Made by a program: the position numbers and the translations under genes. Shown one piece after another: positions 23,684 through 32,484 of a stretch of DNA of 64,000 bases. The notes beneath the pieces were generated by a model. That model was not told the DNA's origin, searched no databases, and was given only the letters and a program-made list of their open reading frames with translations. Every line of letters starts with the position of its first letter. Within the stretch, counting starts at the first letter, position 1. Source of the stretch: Roseomonas sp. AR75 (GTDB lineage Bacteria > Pseudomonadota > Alphaproteobacteria > Acetobacterales > Acetobacteraceae); the NCBI RefSeq assembly GCF_005222815.1, contig NZ_STGB01000006.1:310001-374000 (forward strand). Reading direction: 5' to 3'.

Positions 23684-24658
23684 CTATGCGTTCCGTCCCA
23701 GCACCTCCTTGTTGACCACCACGTCGGGATCGAGCGTTCCGGCGAAGAACCCAAGGACGGCCGCGGCGCTCTCCAGCGCCATGCGCCGCAGGCCTTCCTG
23801 CGTGCTGGCCGCGACATGGGGCGTGAGGATCAGGTTCGGCGCCGAGAGCAGCGCGATCGGCGTCTCGACCGGCTCCTCCTCGAACACGTCGAGGCCGGCG
23901 GCGGAGAGATGGCCGTCGGTGAGCGCGGCGGCCAGCGCCGCTTCCTCGACCAGGGTGCCGCGCGCGGTGTTCAGCAGCACCGCGCCGCGCTTCATGCCGC
24001 GCAGGAAGGCGCCATCCACCATGCCGCGCGTCTCGGCGTTGGAGGGGCAGTGCAAGGTGACGACGTCCGCCTCCGCTGACGCGGCCGCGAGATCCTCCAC
24101 CGGCTCGTAGCCGGCGCCGCGGATCGTGCCCTTCGGCATGTAGGGATCGCGCACCAGCACGCGCATGCCGAAGGCCTGGCAGAGCCGCGCGACGCGCGTG
24201 CCGATGCGACCGAAGCCGAAGACCAGCACCGTCTTGCCGGCCAGCTCGAAGCTCGGCAGGTTCGCCTGCCCGCCCCAGACAAAACTCCGGACATTCGCGT
24301 CATAGCCGCGCAGCTTCCGCATGCTGGCCAGCATGAGCATCAGCGCGTGCTCCGCCACGCTGACGGCATTCGCCTCCGGCGTGATGGTCAGCGGGATCTT
24401 CCGGCGGGTCAGCGCGGGCACGTCGATGATGTCGTAGCCGACGCCGTGCCGGGCCAGGATCTGCAACCGGGAACAGTGCGACAGGAAGTCCTCGTCGACG
24501 CGGATGGTGCGCAGGATCAGTGCATCGGCTTCCGGCAGGCGCGCCGCCAGACCGGCCGGGCTGCGATCGGTCAACGTCTCCACCGTGAAGCCCGGCGTGG
24601 CGCGAATCACCGCCTCCGCATCCGGGTGGATCGGGTGGGAGCAGATCACATGCGGCAT
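23684..24658 (-). CDS. D-2-hydroxyacid dehydrogenase (phosphoglycerate dehydrogenase-like)
   Basis: The 324-residue protein has the NAD-binding GFGRIGTRVA around residue 150, then catalytic Arg in LNTARGTLVEE, Glu in DVFEEEPVE and His in LTPHVAAST. It reduces 2-oxoacids or oxidises D-2-hydroxyacids. It is the third gene of a tight operon after two thiamine-diphosphate decarboxylase subunits (10-base gap), which suggests that it works on the same 2-oxoacid or its precursor. Confidence 0.88.
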   Translation of the reverse strand: MPHVICSHPIHPDAEAVIRATPGFTVETLTDRSPAGLAARLPEADALILRTIRVDEDFLSHCSRLQILARHGVGYDIIDVPALTRRKIPLTITPEANAVSVAEHALMLMLASMRKLRGYDANVRSFVWGGQANLPSFELAGKTVLVFGFGRIGTRVARLCQAFGMRVLVRDPYMPKGTIRGAGYEPVEDLAAASAEADVVTLHCPSNAETRGMVDGAFLRGMKRGAVLLNTARGTLVEEAALAAALTDGHLSAAGLDVFEEEPVETPIALLSAPNLILTPHVAASTQEGLRRMALESAAAVLGFFAGTLDPDVVVNKEVLGRNA

Positions 24659-24668
24659 ACGGCGGCCT

Positions 24669-25253
24669 TCAGAGTTGGTGATGCGCGGCAGGGCCGAGCA
24701 CGGCTTCGCGGAAGCGCGCGGTGAGATAGGCGCCCTCGCGCGGCGGCAGCACCAGCGGGTGATTGCCCGGCGCGACCTTGACGTTGGCGAAGACCGGCGC
24801 GCTCGCCGCATGGATCGCCTCGCGCAGCGGCCCCAGCTCCTGCGCGCCATGCACCACGCGGGAATCCGCGATGCCGGCGCCGCGCGCGATGGCGGCGAGG
24901 TCCACGCCGTGGCGCGTCGCCGTCTCCTGCCCGCCTGTCTCGCTGTAATGCTCGTTGTCGAGCACCACGACCGAGAGATTGGCCGGCTTCTTCACCGCGA
25001 TGGTGCAAAGCGCGCCGAGGCCCATCAGCATCTCGCCATCGCCGGTGATCACCAGCACGCGGCGCTGCGGCTGCGCCAGCGCGAGGCCGAGGCCCAGCAT
25101 CGCCGCCCCGCCCATGCCGCCCCAGAGCGGAAAATTCTGCGGGCAATCGCCCGCTTCCGTGATGTCCCAGGCGGAGGCGCCGAGCCCCGCCACCACCAGA
25201 AGGTCGCCGCGATCCTTGAGCAGGGCCGGCACCACCTCGCGTCGGTCGAGCAT
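24669..25253 (-). CDS. ThDP-dependent decarboxylase, C-terminal (beta) subunit
   Basis: The 194-residue subunit carries the thiamine-diphosphate binding motif GDGEMLMGLGALCTIAVKK ending in LDNEHYSETGGQE. It corresponds to the pyrophosphate domain of sulfopyruvate or phosphonopyruvate decarboxylases that are split in two chains (ComE type). It follows the alpha subunit by 5 bases. The product would be an aldehyde from an unknown 2-oxoacid. Confidence 0.83.
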   Translation of the reverse strand: MLDRREVVPALLKDRGDLLVVAGLGASAWDITEAGDCPQNFPLWGGMGGAAMLGLGLALAQPQRRVLVITGDGEMLMGLGALCTIAVKKPANLSVVVLDNEHYSETGGQETATRHGVDLAAIARGAGIADSRVVHGAQELGPLREAIHAASAPVFANVKVAPGNHPLVLPPREGAYLTARFREAVLGPAAHHQL

Positions 25254-25258
25254 CGCCC

Positions 25259-25810
25259 TCAATCCTTGCCGAAGGTCTTGGCGCCGATCAGCCGCTGCCC
25301 GAGCAGCGCCGCGGTCGGGCGATAGGTGTTGAAGGCGAGGCGGATCACCGCATCCACCACCGCCGGCACGTCCTGCGGCACGTCCGCGCGGCGCACCAGC
25401 GTGCCCATCGCTTCCAGCGTCGGCTGCACGGCGTTGCCCATCGGGATCTGCGCCGGGTTGAACTCCCCGAAGTCGCCGCGCATCGTCACGACCATCGGCA
25501 GCGGCGCGCGGTGCAGCACCGCCAGCGACAGCATGTTGATGCAGTTGCCGACGCCGGAGGACTGCATCAGCAGCACGCCCTTCGCGCCGCCGAGCCAGGA
25601 GCCCACGAGCATCGCCACGCCCTCCTCCTCGGTGGTCAGCGTCACGACGGTCATGGCGGGGTCGGCCAGGCAGCGGCGGATCAGCCGGGCGTGCCCGGCA
25701 TCCGGCACCAGCGCCACCTGCGTGATGCCGTGGGTCTTGAGGATATCGAAGATGCGGTCCGGCCAATCGGCCGCCGCATCGGGGCGCATTTCCAGCGCGT
25801 CGCGGTCCAT
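25259..25810 (-). CDS. ThDP-dependent decarboxylase, N-terminal (alpha) subunit
   Basis: The 183-residue subunit holds the pyrimidine-binding domain, with the conserved glutamate in VVTLTTEEEGVAMLVGSWLG and then LLMQSSGVGNCINML, the pattern of ComD-type sulfopyruvate decarboxylase alpha chains. It pairs with the downstream beta subunit to form the active site. No phosphonate or sulfonate genes are nearby, so the substrate is undetermined. Confidence 0.83.
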   Translation of the reverse strand: MDRDALEMRPDAAADWPDRIFDILKTHGITQVALVPDAGHARLIRRCLADPAMTVVTLTTEEEGVAMLVGSWLGGAKGVLLMQSSGVGNCINMLSLAVLHRAPLPMVVTMRGDFGEFNPAQIPMGNAVQPTLEAMGTLVRRADVPQDVPAVVDAVIRLAFNTYRPTAALLGQRLIGAKTFGKD

Positions 25811-25893
25811 CCCGGTCCTCCCGAAGAGGGCGCATCCTTGGGCGGGGTCGTGCGGGCTGGCAAGACGGGGCGGGGGATGCCATCTGTGGCGGC

Positions 25894-27255
25894 ATGGGCT
25901 TCGCGCACACGGTGGGCGGCACGCGCCATGTCTTTTCCGACCTCCGCACCCTGCTGGCGCGGGCAACGCCGCTGCGCTCCGGCGACGTGCTGGCCGGCGT
26001 GGCGGCGGAAAGCGCGGCGGAGCGCGTGGCCGCGCAGCGCGCCCTGGCCGACCTGCCGCTTTGCCATTTTCTTTCGGAAACGGTGGTTCCCTACGAGGAC
26101 GACGAGGTCACGCGGCTGATCGTTGATGGCCACGACGCTGCCGCCTTCGCGCCGGTGTCGCACCTCACCGTCGGCGGCTTCCGCGACTGGCTGCTGGGCG
26201 ACGCGGATAGCGCCGCGCTGGCAGCCCTGGCGCCCGGCCTGACGCCGGAGATGGTGGCGGCGGTCAGCAAGATCTGCCGGCTGCAGGACCTGGTGACGAT
26301 CGCCGCCAAGTGCCGGGTGACCACGCGCTTTCGCAACACCATTGGCCTGCCGGGCACGCTCTCGATCCGGTTGCAGCCCAACGATCCCGTGGACGCCCCG
26401 AAGGGCGTCGCCGCGCAGATCCTGGACGGCCTGTTGCTGGGTGCGGGCGATGCCGTGATCGGCGTGAACCCCGCCACCGACAACGTCGAGAATCTCTGCC
26501 GCCTGCTGGCGATGCTGGACGGCATCCGCACGCGCTTCGATATCCCGACGCAGACCTGCGTGCTGGCGCATGTCACCACCACGCTGCTGGCGATCGAGCG
26601 CGGCGCTCCGGTGGACCTGGTGTTCCAGTCCATCGGCGGCACCCAGGCCACGAATGAAAGCTTCGGCGTGTCGCTCGCGCTGCTGCAGGAAGCGCGGGAG
26701 GCCGCGCTGGCCTTGAAGCGCGGCACCCTCGGCGACGACCTGATGTATTTCGAGACCGGGCAGGGCAGCGCGCTGAGCGCGGAGGCGCATCACGGCTGCG
26801 ACCAGCAGACCATCGAGGCGCGCGCCTACGCCGTGGCCCGCGCCTTCTCGCCGCTGCTGGTGAACAGCGTGGTCGGCTTCATCGGCCCGGAATACCTGTT
26901 CGACGGCAAGCAGATCACGCGTGCGGGGCTGGAGGACCATTTCTGCGGCAAGCTGCTCGGCCTGCCGATGGGTGTGGATGTTTGCTACACCAACCACGCG
27001 GAGGCCGACCAGGACGACATGGATGCGCTGCTGACGCTGCTCGGCGTCGCGGGCGTCACCTATGTGATGGGCGTCGCGGGCGCGGATGACGTGATGCTCG
27101 CCTACCAGTCCACCTCCTTCCACGACGGGCTCTATGCGCGCGCCGCCCTCGGCAAGCGGCCCGCACCGGAATTCGCCGCCTGGCTGGGACGCATGGGCCT
27201 GGCGGAGCGCACGCCGGATGCGCTGCCTGCGCCGATGACGGACCTGCTGCGATGA
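25894..27255 (+). CDS. eutB: Ethanolamine ammonia-lyase large subunit
   Basis: The 453-residue protein is full length for EutB. Recognised blocks include CHFLSETVVPYEDDEVTRL, FRNTIGLPGTLSIRLQPNDP, IGVNPATDN, FETGQGSALSAEAHHGCDQQ and LPMGVDVCYTNHAEADQDD. With EutC and adenosylcobalamin it splits ethanolamine into acetaldehyde and ammonia. The two subunit genes overlap. No microcompartment or EutA reactivase gene is present, consistent with the simple EutBC form of many proteobacteria. Confidence 0.97.
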   Translation: MGFAHTVGGTRHVFSDLRTLLARATPLRSGDVLAGVAAESAAERVAAQRALADLPLCHFLSETVVPYEDDEVTRLIVDGHDAAAFAPVSHLTVGGFRDWLLGDADSAALAALAPGLTPEMVAAVSKICRLQDLVTIAAKCRVTTRFRNTIGLPGTLSIRLQPNDPVDAPKGVAAQILDGLLLGAGDAVIGVNPATDNVENLCRLLAMLDGIRTRFDIPTQTCVLAHVTTTLLAIERGAPVDLVFQSIGGTQATNESFGVSLALLQEAREAALALKRGTLGDDLMYFETGQGSALSAEAHHGCDQQTIEARAYAVARAFSPLLVNSVVGFIGPEYLFDGKQITRAGLEDHFCGKLLGLPMGVDVCYTNHAEADQDDMDALLTLLGVAGVTYVMGVAGADDVMLAYQSTSFHDGLYARAALGKRPAPEFAAWLGRMGLAERTPDALPAPMTDLLR

Positions 27256-28028
27256 GCGCGCCGACCTTGTGGCGCGACCTGCGGCGGTACACCCCGGCGC
27301 GCGTCGCGCTCGGCCGCGCCGGCAACGCGCTGCCGACAGCGGCGCATCTCGACTTCCAGGAAGCGCATGCGCGCGCCCGCGACGCCGTCTGGTCCGCGCT
27401 GGACGTTCCGGCGCTGGAGCGCGACGTCGCCGCGCTGGGTGCCTCCGTGCATCGCGTGGCGAGCGCCGCGCCGGATCGGCGCAGCTATCTGCTGCGGCCC
27501 GATCTCGGGCGGCGCTTGCCGGATGCGGATGCCGCCGCGCTGGCGGATGCCGCGATGCCTGGCAGCTTTGCCATCGTGCTGGCCGACGGGCTCTGCGGCA
27601 CCGGCGTGCAGGCGCATGCGGTGCCGATGCTGGCGGCACTGCTGCCCGGCCTGCGCGCCGCCGGTTGGCGCCTCGCGCCCGTGGTGATCGCGCACCAGGC
27701 GCGCGTGGCCCTCGGCGATGCAATCGGCGAGTCCCTGCAGGCCGCCGCGGTCGCCGTGCTCATCGGCGAGCGCCCGGGCCTCTCGGCCACCGACAGCCTG
27801 GGCTGCTACCTGACCTGGGCGCCGCGGCGCGGCCGCAGCGATGCCGAGCGCAACTGCATCAGCAACATCCGCCCGGAGGGCCTGCCGCCGGACGACGCCG
27901 CGCGCAAGCTGCTGTGGCTGGTCGCCGCCGCGAAGCGGCTTGGCCAGACCGGAGTCGCGCTGAAGGACGAGGAGCCGGCGGTGTCGGCGCTGTCAGCCGA
28001 AGACGTCGGCCGGCGAATCGGCCCTTAA
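27252..28028 (+). CDS. eutC: Ethanolamine ammonia-lyase small subunit
   Basis: The 258-residue protein shows EutC features: an opening LRRYTPARVALGRAGNALPT, then IVLADGLCGTGVQAHA, APVVIAHQARVALGD and GERPGLSATDSLGCYLTW, then RNCISNIRPEGL, which help bind the cobalamin. Its ATG overlaps the eutB stop in ATGA. The last 36 bases overlap the 3' end of hemC, marking the boundary to the photosynthesis cluster. Confidence 0.97.
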   Translation: MSAPTLWRDLRRYTPARVALGRAGNALPTAAHLDFQEAHARARDAVWSALDVPALERDVAALGASVHRVASAAPDRRSYLLRPDLGRRLPDADAAALADAAMPGSFAIVLADGLCGTGVQAHAVPMLAALLPGLRAAGWRLAPVVIAHQARVALGDAIGESLQAAAVAVLIGERPGLSATDSLGCYLTWAPRRGRSDAERNCISNIRPEGLPPDDAARKLLWLVAAAKRLGQTGVALKDEEPAVSALSAEDVGRRIGP

Positions 28029-29021
28029 GCTCGCGCCGAGTTCCTGCCCGAGCCGCGCCGCATCCGCCTTCGCGCCGCACAGGCGTCGCTTCAGGAGGAA
28101 GGATCCGTCGGCGCGCGCGACCAGCCCGGTCAGCTCCACACTGCCATCCGCCTGCAGCCGCGCATGGCCGCCGATCGGCGTGCGGCAGGAACCGTCCAGC
28201 TCGGCCAGCAGCGCGCGCTCCGCACGGCTGGCGATGGCGGCCTCGGGGTCCTCGATGATGGAGAGCAGCTCACGCAGTTCCACGTCGTCGGTGCGCACCG
28301 TCACGCCGACGATGCCCTGGCAGGTCGCGGGCACCATGATCTCCGGGTCGAGAACGCTGCCGGCCTCATGCGCCAGTTCCAGGCGGCGCAGACCGGCGAG
28401 CGCCAGCAGCGAGGCCTGCGGCCCGCCCTCGGCGCGCACCTTGGCCAGCCGGGATCCGACATTGCCGCGGATCATCTCCACCTGCAGGTCGGGGCGTGCA
28501 TGCAGAAGCTGGCTCTGCCGGCGGACGGAAGCGGTGCCGACAAGCGCGCCGTGTGGCAGGCAGGCGAAGGGGTCCTCCGCGTGGGGCGCGTTGCATTCCG
28601 GGCCGAGCACGATGGCATCGCGCGGATCCTCCCGGCGCAGCGTGCAGGCCAGCGCGATGCCCGGCGGCAGTTCCGTCTCCAGGTCCTTCAGGCTGTGCAC
28701 GGCGAAATCGATGCGCCCGTCCGCCAGCGCCTCGTGGATCTCCTTCGCGAAGAGTCCCTTGCCGCCGATATCCGCCAGGCGCTTGTCCTGGATCTTGTCG
28801 CCGCTCGTCGCGATCTGATGTTCCTCGAAGGCGTTCACCTCCCGCAAGAGCGGGCAGACCCGGGTGATCAGCGAGAGGAAATGCCGCGTCTGCCACAGCG
28901 CGAGCGGCGAGCCGCGCGTGCCGACGCGCAGGGGCAGCGCGCGCGTCGTGCCGTGGCGATGCGGGGAGCCGCCGCCCGCGGAGCGGGCATCGAGGGCGGC
29001 GTCGAGCGAGGAAAGGCGCAT
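27993..29021 (-). CDS. hemC: Hydroxymethylbilane synthase (porphobilinogen deaminase)
   Basis: The 342-residue protein has the family opening LRVGTRGSPLALWQT at about residue 31, KGLFAKEIHEAL, HSLKDLE, and the cofactor-attachment loop LDGSCRTPIGGHA in which the cysteine carries the dipyrromethane primer. It joins four porphobilinogen units into hydroxymethylbilane, the common precursor of haem and bacteriochlorophyll. The first 28 residues before the core are unusual, and a shorter start is possible. It lies at the end of the aerR-ppsR-bchG-bchP gene line, linking precursor supply to pigment genes. Confidence 0.95.
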   Translation of the reverse strand: MRLSSLDAALDARSAGGGSPHRHGTTRALPLRVGTRGSPLALWQTRHFLSLITRVCPLLREVNAFEEHQIATSGDKIQDKRLADIGGKGLFAKEIHEALADGRIDFAVHSLKDLETELPPGIALACTLRREDPRDAIVLGPECNAPHAEDPFACLPHGALVGTASVRRQSQLLHARPDLQVEMIRGNVGSRLAKVRAEGGPQASLLALAGLRRLELAHEAGSVLDPEIMVPATCQGIVGVTVRTDDVELRELLSIIEDPEAAIASRAERALLAELDGSCRTPIGGHARLQADGSVELTGLVARADGSFLLKRRLCGAKADAARLGQELGASLRADSPADVFG

Positions 29022-29052
29022 CAGTCAGTCACTCCAGCGGGTCGCACGCGGG

Positions 29053-30252
29053 TCATGCACGGGCGAACCCGAACAGGTGGGCTAGGTCTTTGAAGAAGAT
29101 CCGCACATGCGCCAGCGGATCGCGGCGCACGAGTTCCTTGTTCATGTAGCTCTGCCAGGTCAGGCGCTGGACGTCCTTGTCCTCGCAGATCTTGACGAAC
29201 TTCTCCCGCCGCTTGTCGGAGGAGTACCAGAAATACTGCATGATCCCGAGGATCCAGAAGACGCGGCCGTGCTGCTTCATGAAGCGCTTGCGCGCCAGGC
29301 CGAGCGCCGCGGGATTGCCGGACGCACTGAATTCCTCCGCTGCGTCGGCGGCCAGCCGCCCGCCGAGCATCGCGTAGTAGATCCCCTCGCCGGAGGCCGG
29401 CGCGACGACACCCGCGGCGTCGCCCGCCAGGAGCACGTCGCGGCCGTTGTCCCACTTCTTCAGCGGCTTGAGCGGGATCGGCGCGCCTTCGTGGCGGATG
29501 GTGCGCACGCGGTCGAAGCCCGTGGCCTTGCGCAGCTCCGCCACCGAGCCGCGCAGCCCGAAGCCCTTGTGCATGGAGCCGGTGCCGATGCTGACGCGGT
29601 CCCCATGCGGGAAGATCCAGGCGTAGAAGTCGGGCGAGAGCTTCCCCTGGTAATAGACGTCGCAGCGGTCGGCGTCGTATTTCGGCACCTCGTCCTTCGG
29701 CGCCTCGACGATCTCGTGATAGGCGAAGACGCACTTCACCTTGTCCGCGCCCGGCACGGCCTGCTTGCCCACCTGGCTTCGTGCGCCATCGGCGCCGATC
29801 ACCAGGCGGGCGCGCACGCGGGCGAGCGGCGCATCATCCTTCGCGCCTTTCGGCCGGTATTCCACCACCGCGACGCCATCGGGGTCGCGCGCAAGCGTCT
29901 CGAAGCTGCCGGTGGCGCGCACCGCGCCGGCCTCGGCTGCGCGCACGCGGAGGAACTCGTCGAAATCCTCGCGGTCCACCATGCCGACATAGCCGCCGGT
30001 GTCGATCGGCATGTCGACCTCCTTGTCGGAGGGCGAGACCATGCGGGCCGAGGTGATGCGCGCGACGATCAGATGAGCGGGGATATCGAAGTCGCGGATC
30101 AGCCGCGGCGGGATCGCGCCGCCACACGGCTTGATGCGCCCTGCCTTGTCCAGCAGCAGCACGCTGCGGCCGTTGCGCGCCAGTTCATGCGCCGCCGTCG
30201 CGCCGGAAGGCCCGCCGCCCACCACCACGACATCGAAGGTCTCGGCCGTCAT
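29053..30252 (-). CDS. bchP: Geranylgeranyl diphosphate/bacteriochlorophyll reductase
   Basis: The 399-residue flavoprotein has the FAD-binding VVVVGGGPSGATAAHELARN at its start, CGGAIPPRLIRDF, and the family block YYAMLGGRLAADAAEEF after GDAAGVVAPASGEGI. BchP reduces the geranylgeranyl tail of bacteriochlorophyll to phytyl in three steps. It follows the pucC-like and bchG genes on the same strand, the classical bchG-bchP order. Confidence 0.97.
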   Translation of the reverse strand: MTAETFDVVVVGGGPSGATAAHELARNGRSVLLLDKAGRIKPCGGAIPPRLIRDFDIPAHLIVARITSARMVSPSDKEVDMPIDTGGYVGMVDREDFDEFLRVRAAEAGAVRATGSFETLARDPDGVAVVEYRPKGAKDDAPLARVRARLVIGADGARSQVGKQAVPGADKVKCVFAYHEIVEAPKDEVPKYDADRCDVYYQGKLSPDFYAWIFPHGDRVSIGTGSMHKGFGLRGSVAELRKATGFDRVRTIRHEGAPIPLKPLKKWDNGRDVLLAGDAAGVVAPASGEGIYYAMLGGRLAADAAEEFSASGNPAALGLARKRFMKQHGRVFWILGIMQYFWYSSDKRREKFVKICEDKDVQRLTWQSYMNKELVRRDPLAHVRIFFKDLAHLFGFARA

Positions 30253-30265
30253 CCCGCTTCCCCTG

Positions 30266-31585
30266 TCATGGTGCGGCCGGCGCCGCGTTGCCGAAGCCGC
30301 TGGCGCGTTCGGCGGCGCCCTTGCCGATGCGCAAGGCGAGTGCGGCCGCAACCAGGAACAGCGCCGCATCCGCCAGGAACACCACGGCAAAGCCGCCGCT
30401 CGCACTGCCGGTGAGAAGCCGCCCGAGGTCCAGCACCACCGTGCCGAGGAATCCGCCGAGGCCGAAGGCGATGGCCTGCGCCGCGCCGAACATCCCCATG
30501 CGCACGCCCTCGCGCCCGGGCCGGCCGTCGGCGACGAGTTGCATCATCGCGGCAATGGCCGCGGCGGCGAAGGCGCCATTCGCGACGCCCAGCGCGAAGA
30601 AGGCGGAGCGTAGCGGGAAATCGCCGCCCTGCGCCCCGGCGAAGGCGAGCACCAGCAGCACGCCGCAGGCCAGCAGGCACCCGCCGAGGATCCAGCCGCG
30701 CAGCGCGCGGATTCCACCTTTCGCCAGGCTGCCGACGATCGCGATCAGGATCATCCCCGCCAGCACGCCGCCATGCTGCACGGAAGAGAGGCGCGTGGAT
30801 TCGCCGAGCGTCATGCCGAACACCGCGCCGGCGAAAGGCTCCAGGATCAGGTCCTGCGCGCTGTAGGCCAGCATGGAGACGAAGACGAAGAGCGTGAAGT
30901 GACGCGCCACCGGCTCGTCCCACACCTCGCGCAGCGCGGTGCGGAAGGCGGTCGGCGCCACATGCTCCCGCCGCGCGGCGACCGAGCCTTCGATGCCCGC
31001 CACGGCGAGCAGCGCAACAACGAAGGCGATGACCGAGACGGCCGCGCTGACCGCGATCAGGCGCTCCGGCGCATAGGGATCGAGCAGGCGGCCGGTCGTC
31101 GCGGTGGTCACCACAAAGCCCGCGATCATCATGATCCAGACGATGGAGGCCGCGGCCGGCTTGCGGGCCGGCGCCACGCGAGCGGCCAGCAGCACCAGCA
31201 GCGAGGTTCCCGCCGCGCCCACGCCAACACCGACCAGCAGGAAGGCGATCACGGCGAGCAGGATGCCCGGCAGCGGCGCCGTGGCCATCCACGCCGTCGC
31301 CACCGCGGCGAGCACGCCGCCCAGGCCGAGCACCGCCATGCCGCCGATGATCCAGGGCGTGCGCCGCCCGCCCTGGTCCGAGCCATGCCCGAGCCGCGGC
31401 CGCAGCATCTGCACCGCGTAGTGCAGCCCGACCAGCACGCCGGGCAGCGTCGCCGGCAGCGCGTGCTCCACCACCATCACCCGGTTCAGCGCGGCCGTGG
31501 TCAGCACGACGATCGCGCCGAGCGCCGTCTGCACCAGCCCAAGGCGGAGGATGCCGAGCCAGCCGAGGGGGGCCTGCATGCTCAT
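30266..31585 (-). CDS. PucC/Bch2-family membrane protein (light-harvesting assembly, MFS type)
   Basis: The 439-residue protein has about 12 membrane helices and PucC-family motifs: ALNRVMVVEHALPATLPGVL at residues 34-53, RPRLGHGSDQGGRRTPWI in the first loop, and YSAQDLILEPFAGAVFGMT in the middle. Proteins of this family assist light-harvesting complex assembly or pigment delivery. It sits between bchG and bchP, where Rhodobacter also has a PucC paralogue. Its ATG overlaps the bchG stop in ATGA. A second paralogue, lhaA, is at 43906. Confidence 0.93.
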   Translation of the reverse strand: MSMQAPLGWLGILRLGLVQTALGAIVVLTTAALNRVMVVEHALPATLPGVLVGLHYAVQMLRPRLGHGSDQGGRRTPWIIGGMAVLGLGGVLAAVATAWMATAPLPGILLAVIAFLLVGVGVGAAGTSLLVLLAARVAPARKPAAASIVWIMMIAGFVVTTATTGRLLDPYAPERLIAVSAAVSVIAFVVALLAVAGIEGSVAARREHVAPTAFRTALREVWDEPVARHFTLFVFVSMLAYSAQDLILEPFAGAVFGMTLGESTRLSSVQHGGVLAGMILIAIVGSLAKGGIRALRGWILGGCLLACGVLLVLAFAGAQGGDFPLRSAFFALGVANGAFAAAAIAAMMQLVADGRPGREGVRMGMFGAAQAIAFGLGGFLGTVVLDLGRLLTGSASGGFAVVFLADAALFLVAAALALRIGKGAAERASGFGNAAPAAP

Positions 31586-32484
31586 GGCGCCAGCGCCACC
31601 GAGCAGGTCATCATGCCCGCGACGAACAGCGTCACGCCTGCGCCATTGTACCAGGGCGCCAGTCCGCGCGGATCGGTCAGCCACTTGCGCATGGCCAGGC
31701 CCTGCAGCCCGACCAGCACCGCGACGATGCCCGCCGCCACCGGCAAGCCCCAGACGAGCAGCAGCGCGACGACGATCATCTGCGGCACCGCCATCACCCA
31801 GCACGCCGCCAGCGCCGCGCGTTCCGGCCCCAACATCACCGGCAGGGATTGCAGGCCGAAGCGGCGGTCGCCCTCGATCGACTTGAAGTCGTTGATCGTC
31901 ATGATGCCATGCGCCGCGAGGCCGTAGAGCAGCGCCACCGCCACCACGCGCGGATCCGGGGCCATGCCGGCCAGAACCGCCGCGCCGGTGATCCAGGGCA
32001 GCGCCTCGTAGCTCAGGCCGCAGGCGAGCGGACCCCAGATGCCGCTGCGCTTCAGCCGCAGCGGCGGCGCGCTGTAGATCCAGGCGAGCGTGCAGGCCAG
32101 CACCGTCGCGCCGAACCCCCAGGGCCCCAGCAGGGCGCCGACGAACAGCGACACGCCTGTCCAGCCGATCGCGACATACAGGCCCCACCGGCCGGGCATG
32201 CGTCCGGAGGGAATCGGCCGGTGCGGCTCGTTCACCGCATCCACATGCCGGTCGAACCAGTCGTTCACCGCCTGGCTCATCCCGCAGACCAGCGGCCCTG
32301 CCAGCAGGACGCCGAGAAGCGCCATCGGCCAGCGATCCCACAGCGAGGCGCCGGAGGCGACCACACCGCAGGCGAACGCCCACATGGGCGGAAACCAGGT
32401 GACCGGCTTCAGCAGTTCCAGCACCACGGCCGGCGAGGGCCGCGTGCGCGTAACGGTGGCGGTGATGTCTGCCTGGCCGGACAT
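31582..32484 (-). CDS. bchG: Bacteriochlorophyll synthase (esterifying prenyltransferase)
   Basis: The 300-residue membrane protein is a UbiA-type prenyltransferase: FPPMWAFACGVVASG, the first aspartate motif NDWFDRHVDAVNEPHRPIPS near residue 94, and AWIYSAPPLRLKRSG. BchG attaches the geranylgeranyl chain to bacteriochlorophyllide a in the membrane. Its start codon follows the ppsR stop without a gap, so both genes are probably on one transcript. Confidence 0.97.
   Translation of the reverse strand: MSGQADITATVTRTRPSPAVVLELLKPVTWFPPMWAFACGVVASGASLWDRWPMALLGVLLAGPLVCGMSQAVNDWFDRHVDAVNEPHRPIPSGRMPGRWGLYVAIGWTGVSLFVGALLGPWGFGATVLACTLAWIYSAPPLRLKRSGIWGPLACGLSYEALPWITGAAVLAGMAPDPRVVAVALLYGLAAHGIMTINDFKSIEGDRRFGLQSLPVMLGPERAALAACWVMAVPQMIVVALLLVWGLPVAAGIVAVLVGLQGLAMRKWLTDPRGLAPWYNGAGVTLFVAGMMTCSVALAP

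Noticed and set aside
30266..31585. Sugar or drug MFS transporter
   Set aside because: ALNRVMVVEH and DLILEPFAG are PucC-family signatures and the gene is between bchG and bchP.
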